A stretch of DNA of 64,000 nt from Parapristionchus giblindavisi. Taxonomy: Eukaryota > Nematoda > Chromadorea > Rhabditida > Diplogasteridae. The DNA is taken from contig CALSFV010000216.1 of NCBI GenBank assembly GCA_943737045.1, positions 248,001-312,000 on the forward strand. Reading direction: 5' to 3'. This document shows, piece by piece, positions 12,001-25,200 of this stretch (positions are counted from its first letter, which is position 1; each line of letters starts with the position of its first letter). The notes beneath the pieces were generated by a model. The model searched no databases and was not told where the DNA came from. It saw only the letters and a list, made by a program, of their open reading frames with translations. A program made the translations under genes and the position numbers.

Positions 12001-13784
12001 GATGAGTCTGTTGTATCGGTGGTTGTGACTTAGTCGAGAAGGCCGGACTACTCGAGGCTAGTGTCAGATTCTGAGCAGGACTGACGGAGATGATGGAAGG
12101 GGCGGAGCCAGAGACACCTCCACTCGTCACTGATTGGACGGATGATATGGATATGGGTCGTGGTGGAGCAGGTCGTTGACGACGAGGAGCCGGAATAGGA
12201 GGAGTGGCTGGAATAAGTGAATACGTTATGGATACATTAAACGTAGCGGCCGAAACACGCCATAAAACCCATTACGACCTAACTTATAACCTTATATAAT
12301 TTTGCGTTCAATGTACACGCAAACCTATGCTTGTACATAGCTTAATATTAATTTAACTAGCATTGAAAACATCAAAAGCTGAATAATCCGTCTATTACTG
12401 CTTTGATATAGTCTATCAGAAGCATTTCATGATGAACGCTGTAGGAGTTCACAAATTCGTATTAGACACATTGCAACAAATTCATATAACACACCTGATC
12501 CTCTTTCTGTTGCCTCATTCACCACTCCATTTACTCCATCCTTCTTCTTCTTCTCAATACTCTTCTCATCATCTTTACCCTCATCTTCTTCATGAGTCGA
12601 CGTCATTCTGGAAACAAAGTCTAATTAGAATAATTCGAACATCAATAAATCAATACTACTAGTGCAGACATAGTGAACGCTTAATCGATAAAAAGGCGTA
12701 GAACCATATAAAGTCTCCGTCATACCCTCGCATTGCTAGTATTACGTAATATTACGCGAATAATGAACAAAGAATGTTAGGGTTGTGTTGGTTTGTTCCA
12801 TTTTTTGAAGTTTAGAATTAAAAAATAAACTAAAATCGTTGAAAAAAAAACTTGTGTAGGGACCGTATTGGGATATGGGGGACAATGTCGTGCAGAACTT
12901 CTTGTATACCGTGCACTGGGATAGAATGTCGGAGCCAACTATCAAAATTATCCTACTTTGACACACAATTTCCCCCGTTAGTTTATGATGAAACTTCGTC
13001 TCGAAGGAGCGATTGCAAAAGGTTTCGTTTCCTTTAAATGATGACTAAAGAATGCTGAATATCCTGATTGCGCATACTGTACTCTATGATCTAATGATCC
13101 TTTAGGATACAAACATTCAGTAGTTTACATGTCTCAAGCCATCTCAATATAATAACATGATATACGTTGCATATTCTATTCTATATTCTATTCTAGTGAA
13201 CGATTTCCAGGGAACCCACAACTAGGATGTCAAACTAGATACAATGTGGGTGGTACACGACATCGAGCACATATCATTGATACCGTAAGTAAACATCGTA
13301 AATACCACTACTACATGGTATGGACATTGCATGAAATCGTCGAAAAACTGAACTTATAGGGAAGGGAGATTGATAGAATAAAGAGAAGAAATGACTCATT
13401 CCATGCAGCTTTTACTGTTCCTCTTTCTCTATTTGTTTATCATTCACAAGAAGAGGACGAGAGTAAAAGCAATGGTCACTACCAATCAATTAACAGTCTA
13501 AACTATTGCTGCAGCCATAACAAAAAATTGGTCTCTCCATTTCGACACACTTAAAGGATTGTGTGGTTCATTTCTGTGTTTCCCCTATAGAGCAGAGCCG
13601 TATCTATGTATTAGCTATTAGCAATCCTCACAAGCAAAGGAACGTAATCTTTCGTCTACTTTGCGTTGTCTGGATATATTACAGGGGAAGAATGCACGAT
13701 CATCTTTAATCGTTTACAAAAGGCGATTACTTACCCTTCTCCAGTGTCCTGCGATGATTGTCGGCCAAAGAGAGAAGCCAACAT
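70..13784 (-). CDS. tbc-2: TBC1D2/TBC-2-like Rab GTPase-activating protein
   Basis: Multi-exon gene with the layout of TBC1D2/Armus and nematode TBC-2, which inactivate Rab GTPases on endosomes. The start is ATG at 13,784 (MLASLFGRQSSQ), whose 50-nt exon joins in phase to the next at 12,607. Then follow a Pro/Ser-rich stretch (about 11.94-12.2 kb), a PH domain (SGWIHK, GVITRKRYWFAL, ending DDWMKALQ near 10.95 kb), acidic linkers, coiled-coil exons (about 3.1-7.1 kb) and the TBC domain (about 2.77 kb to 250). Checked in-phase exons are 1758-1823, 1529-1669, 1254-1316, 847-957, 526-660 and 250-327. Both catalytic fingers are present: the arginine of IDLDLAR (1967-1969) and the glutamine of GYCQ (1758-1760). 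The last exon (70-87, ending in TAG) is tentative. Introns hold three mobile elements. Domain calls rest on recognised motifs. Confidence 0.88.
1067..1216. mobile_element. Short MITE, GGCACTA family
   Basis: A 150-bp fold-back element in the tbc-2 intron between 957 and 1254. It starts GGCACTAGGTCGGATGACAA and ends in the inverse, TTCGACCTAGTGCC. The arms contain GATGATAACC-type units and pair around a short centre (TTTGCATA / TATGCAAA). Flanks are acaaaaaa and acaaaaag, a 7/8 match as an 8-bp target duplication. It shares ends and the arm repeat with the giant palindrome at 7469-9225. No coding capacity. The 8-bp duplication suggests a hAT-type transposase acting in trans (inference). Confidence 0.75.
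3238..3297. repeat. CGAGAGAG hairpin repeat, copy 1
   Basis: Imperfect inverted repeat: CGCTCTGGCACCACTCTCTCG pairs with CGAGAGAGTATTGCCAGAGCG. It lies in a tbc-2 intron. Relatives sit at about 44.8, 46.1 and 48.1 kb. Confidence 0.5.
7481..7843. repeat. 15-bp minisatellite, left arm
   Basis: More than twenty tandem copies of a 15-bp unit, variants of GATGAGAACCGACTG, with higher-order 45- and 60-bp periods. The period is a multiple of three, so several frames stay open on both strands. The mirror array is at 8881-9215. Confidence 0.9.
7890..8283. repeat. About 79-bp tandem repeat, left arm
   Basis: Five units of about 78-79 bp, each with GTCGGATGAGAACTT, GGCCATTTAATGTCAAATTC and CGCTGATCACGAATAT. 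Each unit carries one copy of the minisatellite core GGATGAGAAC, so the two arrays may share an origin. Mirrored at 8524-8852. Confidence 0.85.
8524..8852. repeat. About 79-bp tandem repeat, right arm
   Basis: Four to five inverted copies of the left-arm units (GACATTAAATGGCCGCTAAG followed by TTCTCATCCGACA). Confidence 0.85.
8881..9215. repeat. 15-bp minisatellite, right arm
   Basis: Inverted counterpart of 7481-7843 (GGTTCTCATCCAGTC-like units). Order and variants differ a little from the left arm. Confidence 0.9.
9483..9675. mobile_element. MITE, CATAGGTGGGC family, copy A
   Basis: A 193-bp element in a tbc-2 intron with inverted ends CATAGGTGGGC / GCCCACCTATG. The flanking 8-bp duplication is exact (ATTTGGAT at 9475-9482 and 9676-9683). 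The inside is rich in GGCAAGGCTATGCGCA-type repeats. Two relatives lie in fzo-1 introns (29,537 and 32,529). Confidence 0.88.
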
Positions 13785-14967
13785 CTACAGGCACGAACAA
13801 CTGAAGGCAATCGAGCAATGATCAATCGATAAATCGATACGAGTAAACAAGTGACATAATGCGCGCGCTCTCTTTCTTTCCATAGTTAAAGTGAAAGACC
13901 TAGAAAGCTCTAGTAGTATGCCGGTTGCTTGTCAGCATGCCAGACAGATCAAGCATACCAATCAGTAATCAATAAACGCGAAATGTCCACTGGAATGCAT
14001 GATGGTGGTTCCCCAATTCTATTCACTCACTCCACTCTCAATACTCAATAGGTACTCTCACTCTATTCCCATCCCTTCCTCTCTATACTCTCTCACTTTC
14101 CTTTGCTCTCTCTCTCTTCATTCTCTCATCACGTCTCTATCATTCTCTAGTCAGTATGTATGGCTGTCTGTCTACTCCTCTCTCTCCCTACTCTCTGACT
14201 ATGTCCATCTCTATCACTGTCGGCGTCTCTCACTGTTCTACACTCTCTACTCCCTCCCTCTCCCCTCTCGATGAGTTAGTCACTCTACCCACACTCCACA
14301 TTCTCTCATTATTCATTCTAACAAAGGGAATATCTATCCTCATTCTATTACCATACCGATCAATATTCAATGACATAGATGAGAGGGATATCTATAAGTT
14401 TACCCGGCGGATCATTGTTTCTGCACTGCTACTTCTTCCGATTATTGTTAGAGAAGTTAGTTTAGAGAAGTTAGAAGCCCCGATAGTATGGCATTTGTGG
14501 TACCCTCAAACCGATACTACCTTTCCCTTTACCCACAATTATACGCCGCTTGATCAAAACTGATGCAACCGCATCTCATCTTTTGCTGGCCATACTCCCA
14601 GTATAATTTCAATCTTATTTCTCCAGGACGCTCTCAATCGTTACAACTACACTCATATAATAGATATACAAATGTGTGACCGGTGAACACATTGATCTCA
14701 ATCAAAAGTAACTGTCGCAATTTGTAAATCTTTATCAAAATGAGATCCTATTCATCAAATATTATATAATGCTATACACGTAATTCAATTAATCAACGTA
14801 GCAATATGATATGAAATCAAACATTAAAATTTACAAATTATCAGGATAGAATCAGGAAAATATTTATATATTTTTCATCCAATTCAATCGCTAATAGTGA
14901 AGTGACAAGGTTACTGTAGTTTTAGTAAAACTAATCGATATCAGAAACACATTACGGTACTACCAGA
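13785..14967. other. Intergenic: tbc-2 upstream region
   Basis: Lies between the tbc-2 start and the stop of the next gene; both genes read leftward. It should hold the tbc-2 promoter and the 3' UTR of the gamma-tubulin-complex gene. About 14.0-14.3 kb is a long CT-rich tract (CTCTCTCTC runs on the plus strand). Open frames there follow from low complexity. I see no convincing gene. Confidence 0.6.
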
Positions 14968-17900
14968 TTACGGTATCCTCAACATGGTAACCAAGTCAGC
15001 CAATACGTTATTAGTCATGTTCTTGCCTATGGTGATGAGAGCCGTCCTCTCTCTGTCCACAAGTTGTTGCCAATTAAAGACCTTCATTGGAGTTATCACT
15101 CGACATACGAGACTGAAAGACAATATCGATTAGGCAGAGCCACTTCTCTGTTTTTGGCCGGGGGGGGGGGGGGTTGCGTACTGCTCCCCTCCAAGGGGAG
15201 GCTTGGCCTTCCATTTTGAGGACAGCCCAAGGGTGATGTATGCTCAAGAATCACGGTTTCATGATAGCTACAGTAATCCAAGTACAGTACGACAACTCAC
15301 TCTAACTGTATCTCCTCGGCCAACTTGCACAACATGTCCACGAGATCACGGACCATCTTACGCATACCCGTGCTGAAGTACAATCAATCAATAAATCAAT
15401 CAATAAAATGATACACTATAGTAACTCAAGAAAGGGAGATTCATCGATAAATCCACAAAACGATCAATATCATCGATGATTGCTGTACCTTCCAACCAGA
15501 TCTCTCAATCGATCGTGCAGTGTGTCCGCATGTCCTCTCGCGTCATCTACCGAACTCGAGGCATCGATACGCGCAAAGTACGCATCGACCAGATTACGAG
15601 CCTACAATTACAAAGTGTCATAAATATTGCATTTATGCTAAAATTACGTTCGAAATTAGCAATGTTTTAAAAAATCTATGTAGATGAAAATGTATGTGCA
15701 AGGGAAGTGATGGGTTGAATGATATTCAGTGATACTATCACTCAATCGATCACTCAGGTGTAGCACACGAAGCTCCGCCCCTTTTGACGCGATCCGGGTC
15801 TCTGGAGTAGTGGCACTCAATAATGCATACCTGTTTGTAGAAGAGCTCCGATATGACAGTGATGATAGAGAGTAATTGATCCATGAGAAAGAGGAACTGA
15901 TTGCGACACTCTTCTGATACGAGATGATCACCTTAATTAGGAGGAATGCACTTACTGTATTTATTACATCATAGGTAAGTTGTATTCTTGGATACAGGTT
16001 GCTATTACCAAGCGTAAGTTGGGAGAAGACCGCTCATAGTGGGCTGATCATGCCAGAATGAGCTCCTCATTATCACTGCATCATCAATCCTCATGACCCA
16101 TTCCCCTTTTATAAAATAGCCTCGAACGAGGTTGTCGCCTAGTCTGCCTTGTCACGCTTCAACTAAGCCTATTTTACAATACAACAAAAAAAGAAAAATC
16201 TCATGGCCATTGAAATTAGTGGAACAAATGACCGTTTTAACTGATATTTAATCAATAATTAATATCTAAAAAATAAATAAATAAGAAAAACGAACGATCG
16301 CACTGCACGTCCATAATAATCTCTGTACATCTGAGTAGATTGAGAATGAAGTGTCGTGCCTCTCCGAGTAGAGACAACAGACGAGGATGAATGACGTATC
16401 CGAGTGGCCAATCGATCTACAATATTCATACCGATAGTAATATTGATATGAAAGATCAAAGATCAACATGAAAGATCAGTCAGTATTAATAGACCTAACG
16501 ATACCATTCTGTTGCACTGATAACCAATATATTATTCAACAAGCTGCCTAAACCTATCATTGAAGGTGTATGTACTCGTCAATTTAAACTATTGCTCTTT
16601 TATTAATGCTATCGATTGTAATTTTCACCCACCCCCCCCCCCCCTTCGACATCCACGTATGGTGACAAAAATACCAACCTTTGCCACGATTCTTCCATAC
16701 TTCTCAGTCGTGTCCACACTCCAGATGTTCCGTCTCTCAATGGGAATTCCTCCATCACCCAATGATCGAGAGAACGCCTCACGAACCTATGCAGATAACA
16801 ATAATTATAATAAATTTATCTGACCTCCAGGGGTATTTTAAGATTAATAGTTAAATGTTTAAAAAAGCAAAGGAATAAAGTGATGGGTGCAAGTAAGTTG
16901 TACAAAATATGTAATGCATCCACTGTCTAAAACACAAAAATAGGGTACGTATACTATATTTTCAGTCTATGCCGTCGAAGAATAAAGTTACAAAATTTGT
17001 TAAAACTTCAGCCAAAAAAGGGCGCCTTTACAAGGCTAATTAAGTGATTAATAAAATTTGAATACAAAACCTCAATAGGCCGCGAAGCCGTTCCTCCTCT
17101 CAAAGACGCCGAATACGAACAGAGTGCAGCCCCAGAGTAGATGGACTGCAACACCACTCATAACTATCCTACCTTATCATACAGTATACCACTTAAATTC
17201 TACCGTACCACCAAGTGAATCCTACCGTAATCCTACATTCTACCGTACCTTGACGTCGCTGAGCAGTCTGCTCAATCGTTGTTCACGGGTGAAATGACCG
17301 AGGAACTCTTCGGAGAGGGCTCGAGTGCACGATTGAGAAGATGAGAGAAGGGCAGAGATGATGGTCACGAATGAGAGGGGACGACTGAAGGTATACGGTT
17401 ACGGTATAAGCGTTTACGGTAGATAGTCATAGTATTTGTTGTTGACAGTAGCAAAAAGAAAATAACACTCATTCGTAAAAATCGTAAACACTAATTGGTT
17501 TAGTGAAACTTGAAATCAACAAGATTGACTCATTATATTGAACAATTCATTCTATGTAAATAAAAAAAAACAAATATCATAAATAACATTGTAAATAAAT
17601 AATTATTATAAATAACCTCTTCCCATCGTCTCCTTCCGCTTCAATGGCGTTCATGAAGGCGCGGCTGAACACACGATCGAGCGAATCGAGAGCTCCTGGA
17701 ATATCGATTGATTCATCAATCGACACAGTCAACATATTGATTATTTTCTCGGGATTAAGGTGCGACTGATGGTATGAAAGTTATGTCTTCTTTGGAGTAC
17801 TACAACAACCTTTGTTGTATAGAATCAAACCTTGAACTGAAAATCGCTCAAATATATGATTGTCAATTCTCCCTCCCAATATCATCATTAAAGTTTCTCT

Positions 17901-19938
17901 AATTTATCCCTGAAGGAAATCGTTTACATGCGACGGAAAAAGATCTCCCCCCTATCTACCTTTGCCAGAAATAAATGATAGAAAAGACAAGAACACTAAT
18001 CTAATCTAAAGGACACAGAAAATACCTCTTCACAGCTAAATTCCCCCTAAATTATGCATTTAAGACTCATACACACCAATTCAATCAATAAATCAATAAG
18101 CTCACCTAGTCTAGATCTCGTCTGTACTCCAGTGAGAGTCGACGAGAGGAATTCATCTGAGTTCCATAGTCTACACGTCGTTTGCCTCAGTGCAACTGCA
18201 CACTCAAATGAGTATACGGTAGTGAGGAATGGAGACGGGGATACGGTAGTGTGTGATCTCTCATCCTGACGCGCTCTGGAAAGTAATATGTTGAGGACCT
18301 CAACTTGAGATATCAGCCCTTTCGAAAATGTTAAATTGGAAATGGCTTTAAATCTTTGCTTGATTAAAATATCCAGATCAGATTTATTATATTTAAATCA
18401 AGATTCTCAATATCCATGAAGCTAGACTATTACAACAACATTCTCTACATAATCTAGAATAATACTCAGTTTGCGATCGATTTCCCCACTCCGCTACCGT
18501 ATCTATCGAACCACCGTGTGACTTTAGGAGAACATGATGTACAATAGGCTTACTCGTAGAATGGGAACTCCTGATCGAGATATGGAGGCACCGTTCCGAA
18601 TGAATACATGTTATCACAGAAGGAGAGGAAGACATGGAGCAGTGATTGTTGGATACTGCGAAGCAGTGGAGCCTGACCATATAATAATAGTTACAATTAA
18701 ATTCAAAATAATATATACTCCGAGCATTAGTTAATAGTTTTTTGAGGAGTTTAAGTAATCGATAAATATCCATGGTCGATTTTTAAATCTATCTATTTAT
18801 TCAAATTTTATTATTATTTTGTGATTTTTTAATAGTCAATCAACGGAAAACATATTAAATATAAGATTTAAATTTTAAAATAAATTAACAAACCTGATCT
18901 TTGGGAATGACGAGAGGCTCAATAGTAAAAGAGAAGATGTTCGACCATAGTCTGTCGACCTTAGATAATAATATTATCATCATCACCATTGTAAAAACAA
19001 TGATACTATCGTACACCCAAACCTCTTACACCGTACCACCTTGCAAGCAAGAACAAAAGAATTATTAATGACTATAATTACCTGGTGTTAAAATCTTAGA
19101 TCAAAAAAGTAGTTGGAAAGCAGCATAACTTCACTTCATCATTGACAAACTCTTACAACGATTTTTCGCTGATTTTTACACCACATACGTCACAATAATA
19201 ATTAAATTTTGCATCGCATAAAGACTATTATTTATTTATGTTATTAACTAACCTTATCATGAGTCCATATGGTCTCACCACGAAATGGTTCAACCATACG
19301 ATGGATGAGATCGACTCGTCCACGCGCATCGTGAGTGCGCAGTGCGAGTACGGCAATATCTATAAAGGTAATCGATAATCTGATTATTGATCTATCATTA
19401 ACGCCCACTTCAAAAGTTGAGAAAAGAAACAAAAACCAAAGAGAACTCACCCTCAATATTCTTTTCGATGAGTTCGCAGATAGTCGTACGATGGACGCAC
19501 AGAAAATCTTGGGCGGACAATGCCAATTGCTGAACCAGGGGGCATTTATTGATTTTCCAATAGTATATTTTAAGTTTATGAAAATTGTCAAATTCAAACA
19601 AAGCAACCTTGACACTCTCGGGAATCCACTTCTTCTTGTCAACCGGATGAAGAATTTCCGTGATGAATTTCTAGAAATAATAAAATCAATAACATTGAAA
19701 ATCAAGGAATGCCCCTATCAGAATTTAAATAATATAAACTCAAACCTGTATATTATCCAGTTGTAGTCGCGTGTCACGGTAGAAGCAGCCAATCGAGTAG
19801 ACCTGAGATCAAAGATCAAAGATCAATGATTGAGATCAAATCAATCACTCACACTGAATCCGTGGACATAGTGGCCCTTGTCGTTCTTAAGTCGAGTATA
19901 ACGATCGTTAACTCGAACCTATAAAACAAAAGAATATA

Positions 19939-19981
<43 letters not shown>

Positions 19982-21270
19982 TATAATTAATATATACCTC
20001 CTGTCCGACTATACTGAAGAGGGTCTCGTCATACGGTGGGTATACTGTAGAAGAATGCTCCGGAGTGACGTTGATGAACCTGCACGAATCAGGTTTCAGA
20101 CTGGATTCAATAATATGAGAAAAAATACTATGTAATTATTTACATTAAAACGTATTTGGAGCACTGAAGAGTAAGAAAGAATGAATAAAGCAACTACCTG
20201 AGACACTCGTTCACCACTAGTGGAGGTTTGAGCACGTATCGATTACTGTAATCGATAGAATATGTTAGTGTACAGTAGGATTTTAGTGCCGATCATTCCT
20301 ATTAACGCGCACCTCTTCTATCACTACTTGTTACGATCTATTTTCTCACATGCAAGAATGCATTATCTCAAGTTTTGGATCAAATTAATCGATAAATCAA
20401 TAGTCAATACAATACATTAAGCACTGTATATTCATCTTCATGTGGCTTAAATTAATCAATAAATCAATAATGACTACAGTATGACACCTTACTTCTTGTT
20501 CCACTGTTCATCAGCTGCTCTCATTAGTAGCAATCGATTGTATAGCCTCGAACTGTCTGTGTGAACCTTGATGCCACTGGAGGGTCGAGAGTACTCCGAG
20601 CACACGGGAAAGGCCGCCGCCCATCTACAAATACACCATAGATAAATGAAAAGAAATAACATTATTATTATTGCTACGGATTAACGCATTCTGCAAAGCT
20701 TCATCATATACCGGTGTTTTTTCATTCTTTGCTATAATGAAAAGGCGTTATGGGTCAATGGGATTACGCATTGAAGTATCAAGAAAGAATAACTCCGCGA
20801 TGAAACATGAGATCAACAGGGACGACCACAAGCATGCTCTGGACATGTTCCAACTAAGTTACAGGATAATTACAGTAGTCTTTCAGGCATGTTCCATATA
20901 TCACAAATAAGTTTAGTGCGGAGATGGGAATCTACAGTAGTCTCCGAAACTAAGCACTGGCAAGGTAAAATAATCCCTACTTCTTCTTCTTCTCCATCAT
21001 AGCTGCCTCCTTCCTCCTCTCTTCATCTTTCTCCCTATCCACCAATGGCTGCCACATGGCCATCTTAATTAAAATAAATAATAGTCATTTTAAATTTAAT
21101 TCGAACACTAGAAATATTTGACTCATCATTCAGCTCTGTAAAAAAAGAACACAACAGCCCTCATCATTTTCCCCTAATAATAAATCCACGTTAAAAAATA
21201 AAAAAGTAAATGGATAAAATAAAAATGAAAAACCAACCTCCTCAGCGACCCGCTCCTCATAGCTAAACAT
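14968..21270 (-). CDS. Gamma-tubulin complex component (GCP2/GCP3 family)
   Basis: About 22 exons. GCP proteins form the small complex that holds gamma-tubulin and nucleates microtubules. I start at ATG 21,270 (MFSYEERVAEE), with the downstream MAMWQPLVDREK as an alternative; the stop is at 14,968-14,970 (ADLVTMLRIP). Segments match the GCP order in my memory of the family: a PPLVV...CL segment (about 20.2 kb), ALSAQDFLCVHRTTICELIE (about 19.5 kb), LLHVFLSFCDNMYSFGTVPP (about 18.6 kb), a WPLGYVIHP motif like the C-terminal-domain WPLxxxI (about 16.4 kb), then a helical region (LFLMDQLLSIITVISELF, about 15.9 kb) and a helix with ASSSVDDARGHADTLHDRL (about 15.5 kb). Exons 14,968-15,112 and 15,301-15,372 join in phase. 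Similarity is modest, so the family call is fair and the GCP2 versus GCP3 call is open. An intron carries a solo LTR. Confidence 0.62.
16017..16163. mobile_element. Solo LTR related to the TRIM at 39.5 kb
   Basis: Diverged copy of the TRIM LTR, sharing GTTGGG at the start, GATCATGCCAGAATGA, ATGACCCATTCCCC then TTATAAAA, GTCTAGTC-like and CACGCTTCAAC at the end. It has no internal region or partner LTR. It lies in an intron of the gamma-tubulin complex gene. A 4-bp TAAG on each side may be the target duplication. Confidence 0.7.
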
Positions 21271-22139
21271 TCCTATATCCCCTGGGTCTCAAGACCAGTA
21301 TCGATTTTGCCCTTGCGAAAATAACAATTATCTTCACCTCTGAACAATATGAAATGATTTAAGTTTAATATTTTACAACGCCCCAATCTATACTTTCTTC
21401 CGGTACAATATTCTAATCATACAGTATGTTATCAGAATCGAACCGATGTAATCATGCATCCCTCGTTTAATCAACATCATATATCAATCAATAAACTTTA
21501 TTTCTCATACACATGTATCCAGGTTTTACTCTCCGGCAATCAGTAAATCGATACAAATCGATAAAGCCTTCAAGACAACGCTTCTCTAAAAGCACGACTT
21601 TGGTCGCGAAGCAACGAACGAAAAACATCTAAACTAATCTATCCTAATTTCATTTTTGTATATAGTGATTACGTGATTATTATATAATAATAAAAATGTT
21701 TCAGATTGGGACAACACGGAGAAAACAAAGCTCTGCTAGACCTCATCTATAATCTTCGACAGCAAGTATACAATTTTCTGGGGTGACCGAGTAGGAAAAA
21801 AACAAACAAACAAAAGCACAAATAACACTAATTTGGCATGCTGCTGCACCTTTTGTTCGAGATACTCTGGAGCGAAATAATCGATAATCGATCAATATAT
21901 GATAATCAATCGATATAATCGATCAAGAATAAGGCATGCACAGTACAATCGGATGAATGGATACAATGTATGAGTAGAGTAAACTAGAGGAAAATACAGA
22001 GATAAACAGTAAAAATCAATAATCTACCGTAATGTAAGGCCTGATGTGGTTGTAAGTGTGTTTTTGTATTTGATGCAACTATAAGGGATACTACTACAAG
22101 TTAGTCGGGAAGGAGACTGTGACAGTCTTATCGTTACAC
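21271..22139. other. Intergenic: fzo-1 3' region and GCP-gene upstream region
   Basis: AT-rich sequence between the fzo-1 stop and the start of the gamma-tubulin complex gene. It contains scattered ATCGATAA and TACCGTAA motifs like those in the introns. I see no supported coding exon. Confidence 0.55.
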
Positions 22140-22227
22140 TTAAGATGTGGGAGAATCTGATCGAAGGTAGTCCGAGGCAAACTTCTCCAGACTCGACAGA
22201 ACGAATGCCGTCTTGCCCCTGGAGAAA

Positions 22228-22259
<32 letters not shown>

Positions 22260-25200
22260 TTTATTTTTATTAAACATTATTACAGGTACCAATGGATGCG
22301 ATGCATACATATACAAGATTGCCGATTTTATCGCCTTCCTAATAATTATTACTTACAACACACATTGTTAAAACAAGCAAAAGTCACCATGTGATTTCTT
22401 GTTTCATTTCACAAATAAAAGACATACGCCACAAAAGATAAACGATAACGCTATGGTGATATATCCCCCATGTGATTTCATGTTTCAAGCCCTACTTAAG
22501 TAATGATAGTAGATGCTACTCACTTTATAGCTCCCAATCCCTTGAGCGTCTTATCCACTCCTTCGATCGACTTTCTCTGTTCATCAACCTCTTCCTTCAT
22601 GGCACAATGAACACCGCCGACTGTGGCACGAAGACCACCGTACACTTGCTCCAGATCACTTCAAATATCAGAAATACCTTATTTGGTTTATTATATAAAT
22701 TTATTATATTACTCTGCCCATAAGTAAACCATCAATGATGTGACACATAAGATTGGCACACAACGCATTTGACACTTTACATATGGTTAGCATTACATTT
22801 GTAGTAATTTAAGAAAAAATCAAACACATTAAAATTTGACTGAAAATTGAGCATTAGTATACAGTCTGAAACGTGATCCTCATAGGTACACTTGCTTCTC
22901 GATAATAATCATTTCCCGCATGCAACTAACATCACAATACGAAAAAATGAAGATGATTGGCTCAATCCCTTTCTCCCATTCTCACCTCGCAGCTTGCGTC
23001 TCGCAATGGGCAGTGTGAGCAGCAGCAACGTTCTGCATCCTCGTAGCGAGATGGCAGCGGAATTGTTCCTACAAATAGGATCAGTAAAAATCAGCAAAAG
23101 AAAGCTTCCCATGCCGGGAATCGAACCCGGGCCGCGTGGGTGAAAACCACGAATCCTAACCACTAGACCACATGGGAGGACGAGAGGATAGCAAGAAAGC
23201 GTGGTGTTCTCACTCTCGCTCTCTACATCATGCAGGGCATACATTTTCGACCCCCTCACCGGTTTATTTTTATATAGTGGGTCACTTTTCAAAAATATAG
23301 TGGGTCACTTTCGAAAAATCGTCATTTAAAAAAAATGGAGCATTTAAACATGTAAATTTGCTAAAATTTTCAGATCACTTCACGATGGGATGTTATGGTG
23401 GTGCGGCAGTATTGCTTTCTTTGATTTGTATTTGTGCATTTTTATTTACCTGTCCCGGCTTTATCTTCTGAATAAATTTTAAACTAATTTCTTTGCTCTT
23501 AAGCATTCGTTATTCTATTAAAATTCATATTATAAATTTTATTGATCACAACATGAAAAGTATGGACAAACAAACTACTAACTTATCAGGATTGAGTTGA
23601 TATAGTTTGATAAGAGAAAGATCAAAGATCACTGATATGATGTGAGAGCAGATATGAGAACGACTCAAAAAACTGAAATACAATTAGAGCACAAATCAGT
23701 TGACACCCTGAATGTGCTCAACGAGGAGGGCCTTCTGCGTTTCAAATTGTCCCATGGCTACGAAAGGTTACGGTAGTACTACTGTAATTATATCGATAGC
23801 TATATCAAAAATTTCATTGAGGAAACCAATGTTACAATTAGAATACTGTGAGAAATAAATCATATTTTTAAGGATTTCAACGCCTGCATTCGAGCGTCGA
23901 TGGTTGGCAAACCATCAATCAACTGATGAATTCGACGGAAGTGATCTGGGTTATTCCGATGGACGATCTATGGCTAATGAACCCTCTGATGACTACGAAG
24001 ATGCCGAGGAATCGGATCTTGAAGAAATCCTGGCAAGATTCTTTAATCCAAAAAGAATCCAAAAAACCCCTTACATTCTACAGTGACTCGGCATGTTCAT
24101 AGAAATGATTGATTGAATGAATTGTATGCCATTTATTACTATACTTGATAAATGTGTTTAAATGAATAAGAAATAAATAATAGAACAAATTATGCCAATT
24201 GATGTACGATAGAAAAAGATAATGAAGGAGATCAAAGACCACGGAAGAAAGATCATCCCACAAGTTCACGTTATAAAAAATTTTTGACATATTTTTTGAT
24301 CATCATTGATAGACTCCAAATGTTCTGATTCGTACAGAAAACTTGGTCTTAAAAAAACTTTTTTTTTGAAAATTTAACTTTTTTTCTAAGTCCTTATATA
24401 GACAGGAGGACTATTTAAACTTAGAGTAATAAGCTGTTACTGTGCAGCCCCTATTCTTTATCGAGTTCCTCGACAGCAAAAAAAAAGGAAATCAAAAAAT
24501 ATTCAGAATTGAGTGAGCAAACTGGGTCCAAAGAAATATAGTCAGAACGAGCAATCACATGTGCGCTCCATTGATAACATTGACACTAATCGAAGCTGTG
24601 CAATCGGCATGAACCTTTCAGCGCCATTTCTTTGTGTCGCCCCTATTCTTTATCGAGTATCTCACCTGCCACAAAAAGGAAATCAAAAAATATGCAGAAT
24701 TGATAGAGCAAACTGGGTCCAAAGAAATATAGTCAGAACGAGCAATCACATGTGCGCTCCATTGATAACATTGACACTAATCGAAGCTGTGCAATCGGCA
24801 TGAACCTTTCAGCGCCATTTCTTTGTGTCGCCCCTATTCTTTATCGAGTATCTCACCTGCCACAAAAAGGAAATAAAAAAATATTCAGAATTGAGCGAGC
24901 AAACTGGATCCTCACCGTAACGCCACCGTCGGTGAGGTTTCGTCACTATCGGTGAGGACCCAGTTTTCGCAATGAAAACTTAATTAAATGAAGTAATTTT
25001 TTTAGAGTCAACTTTAATTGAGTCGAGGATCAGGGGCGAACACTGAAAATGTATCCATTTAACGTCTACCGAAATCACATAATTTAAATGATTATAAAAA
25101 ATCATACGTACGCTCAAATGATACAACAACTACAACTACCGTAATATCTTTGACGTTGCTCTTTCTTTCTCTCATTCTCTCGCTTCTTTCTCGTATTTAT

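Noticed and set aside
13999..14563. Overlapping plus-strand frames rich in Ser, Leu and Tyr
   Set aside because: They translate a CT-rich low-complexity tract; no splice or family evidence.
15155..15175. G-run (about 15 G) as a possible quadruplex or structural site
   Set aside because: A single homopolymer in an intron; length likely unstable or a sequencing artefact. The C-run at about 16,631 is similar.
19335..19766. 143-codon plus-strand frame
   Set aside because: Antisense to several exons of the gamma-tubulin complex gene and crosses their introns without a break by chance.
23700..23755. Possible first exon [17 protein letters not shown] joined to the downstream coiled-coil exons
   Set aside because: It lies inside the 2.1-kb transposon. 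The exon at 25,479 onward ([16 protein letters not shown]) joins in phase to [11 protein letters not shown] and makes a proper mitofusin, so this start is not needed.
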